Assembly (NCBI GenBank): GCA_964385645.1
Contig: CAYLPT010000171.1
Location: forward strand, 1 to 5,790
DNA length: 5,790 nucleotides
Origin: CAYLPT01 sp964385645
GTDB taxonomy: Bacteria > Armatimonadota > Hebobacteria > Hebobacterales > Hebobacteraceae
Direction of reading: 5' to 3'
This document shows positions 4,770 to 5,790 of this stretch, one piece after another. Every line of letters begins with the position of its first letter. Positions within the stretch are counted from its first letter, which is position 1. A program made the translations under genes and the position numbers. The notes beneath the pieces are model-generated. The model made no database searches, had not been told where the DNA came from, and was given only the letters and a program-made list of their open reading frames with translations.

Positions 4770-5790
4770 CTACGCGAGGTGGATCTTCTCCCTGTGCTCC
4801 CGCACCCCGCGCGTCGCATTGCGCGTGTCCACCACCAGCCTGGCGTGCTCCACGATGAAGCCCCAGTCGTAGGCGGCGTGGTCCGTCACCACCACCACGC
4901 AGTCCGCCTCCGCCAGCGTCTCCGCGGTCAGCGGGGCCGACCTCAGATCGAAGTCGTAGTGCCGCGTCGGTCCCACCTCCGGGATGTGCGGGTCGTTGTA
5001 GGACACCTGAGCCCCCTTCGCCCGCAGCAGCTCGATCAGCTTCAGCGTCGGCGACTCGCGCAGGTCGTCCACGTTGGGCTTGTACGCCATCCCCAGCAGC
5101 AGCACCCGCGAGCCCCGCACCGGCTTGCCCACCTCGTTCAGCGCATCCGCCACCCGCGACACCACATAGGCCGGCATCGCGCTGTTGATCTCCCCCGCCA
5201 GCTCGATGAAGCGCGTCGGCACCTCGTAGCGCCGCGCCCGCCAGCTCAGGTAGAACGGGTCTATGGGCAGGCAGTGGCCCCCCAGCCCCGGCCCCGGCCG
5301 AAACGGCATGAACCCGAACGGCTTGGTCGAGGCCGCCTCGATCACCTCCCAGATGTTGATCCCCATCCGCTGAAACAGCACCTTCAGCTCGTTCACCAGC
5401 CCCACGTTGACCGACCGGAAGATGTTCTCCAGTTGCTTCGTCGCCTCCGCCACCTCCGGCGACGACACCCGCACCACCGCCGGCACGGCCGCCTCGTACA
5501 GCGCCGCCGCCACCTCCAGACACCGCGGCGTCACCCCCCCCACCACCTTCGGGATCGCGCTCGCCGAGTGCTCCGGGTTCCCCGGGTCCTCCCGCTCCGG
5601 CGAGTAGGCCAGGAAGAACTCCTCCCCGCACCGCAGCCCCGCGGCCTCCAGGATCGGCCTCACCACCTCCGAGGTCGTACCCGGCCAGGTCGTGCTCTCC
5701 AGCACCACCAACTGCCCCGGCCGCAGCCTGCGCGCGATCGCCTCCGCCGTTCGCTCCACATGGCTCAGGTCCGGGTCCCGGTGCGCGTCC
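4770..5790 (-). CDS. UDP-N-acetyl-hexosamine 6-dehydrogenase (WbpA/WbpO/TviB type), N-terminus outside window
   Basis: A nucleotide-sugar dehydrogenase of the UDP-Glc/UDP-GlcNAc 6-dehydrogenase family, which oxidises C6 to a carboxylate in two NAD-dependent steps through a cysteine thioester. The frame is open to the window edge (DAHRDPDLSH precedes the internal GTG at 5759), leaving 339 complete residues. Full-length relatives are about 430-440 residues, so the N-terminal Rossmann strand region is missing. Visible motifs, in order, are ESTTWPGTT, YSPEREDPGN, the ATKQLEN...VNELK central helices, PGPGLGGHCLPIDP with the catalytic cysteine at 5271-5273, and GMAYKPNVDDLRESP in the C-terminal UDP-binding domain. 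EREDPGN together with the FGFMPFxPGPGLGGHC form points to the N-acetylated-sugar (WbpA/TviB) branch rather than UDP-glucose dehydrogenase. With the epimerase next door it should supply UDP-GalNAcA or a related uronic acid for a surface polysaccharide. Confidence 0.92.
   Translation of the reverse strand, partial: DAHRDPDLSHVERTAEAIARRLRPGQLVVLESTTWPGTTSEVVRPILEAAGLRCGEEFFLAYSPEREDPGNPEHSASAIPKVVGGVTPRCLEVAAALYEAAVPAVVRVSSPEVAEATKQLENIFRSVNVGLVNELKVLFQRMGINIWEVIEAASTKPFGFMPFRPGPGLGGHCLPIDPFYLSWRARRYEVPTRFIELAGEINSAMPAYVVSRVADALNEVGKPVRGSRVLLLGMAYKPNVDDLRESPTLKLIELLRAKGAQVSYNDPHIPEVGPTRHYDFDLRSAPLTAETLAEADCVVVVTDHAAYDWGFIVEHARLVVDTRNATRGVREHREKIHLA

Noticed and set aside
5407..5607. A 66-codon plus-strand frame opposite the nucleotide-sugar dehydrogenase.
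   Set aside because: It lies wholly antisense to highly conserved dehydrogenase motifs, has a composition typical of a shadow frame, and shows no independent signal.
4744..5631. A 296-codon N-terminal extension of the epimerase, suggesting a fusion protein.
   Set aside because: The extension is repetitive G/A/R-rich sequence that overlaps the true dehydrogenase frame. The epimerase has its own GTG with a ribosome site immediately before the Rossmann motif.

Overview
The window is a G+C-rich (by eye about two-thirds G+C, third codon positions mostly G or C) bacterial chromosomal segment, densely coding, with very short gaps. It holds no RNA genes, CRISPR array, insertion sequence or integrase. 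The large multi-spanning membrane protein looks like the DUF6785/DUF6784 group. From memory, that group is mostly seen in Armatimonadota, Planctomycetota and related uncultured bacteria, so such an organism is my best guess, but the sequence alone does not settle the phylum.

Layout. Bases 1-515 (+) hold the last 170 codons of a probable glycoside hydrolase whose start lies outside the window. It converges on four minus-strand genes. In transcription order (right to left) these are: a UDP-N-acetylhexosamine 6-dehydrogenase (4770-5790, N-terminus cut by the window edge), a UDP-sugar C4-epimerase of the WbpP/TviC/GalE type (3796-4743), a 644-residue integral membrane protein (1848-3782), and a zinc-dependent MDR alcohol/polyol dehydrogenase (552-1721). 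The first three are separated by only 26 and 13 bases and look like one operon. The fourth follows a 126-base gap with a perfect 13-bp stem-loop and two short palindromes.

Function. A dehydrogenase/epimerase pair of this kind converts UDP-GlcNAc to UDP-GalNAc uronic acid (the TviB/TviC or WbpO/WbpP logic), a donor for capsule, O-antigen or exopolysaccharide. The tightly coupled membrane protein has no assigned function. One stretch recalls the oligopeptide transporter (OPT) family, so a transport role linked to the cell surface is a reasonable but unproven idea. The dehydrogenase and the convergent glycosidase fit a carbohydrate-processing neighbourhood.

Most interesting points: (1) the 36-base gap between the two convergent genes carries what looks like the last ten codons and stop of a second copy of the membrane-protein gene, suggesting a lost paralogue; (2) the uncharacterised membrane protein is tightly coupled to nucleotide-sugar genes; (3) the gap upstream of the MDR dehydrogenase is crowded with inverted repeats. 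I see no convincing wholly new defence or mobile system here.
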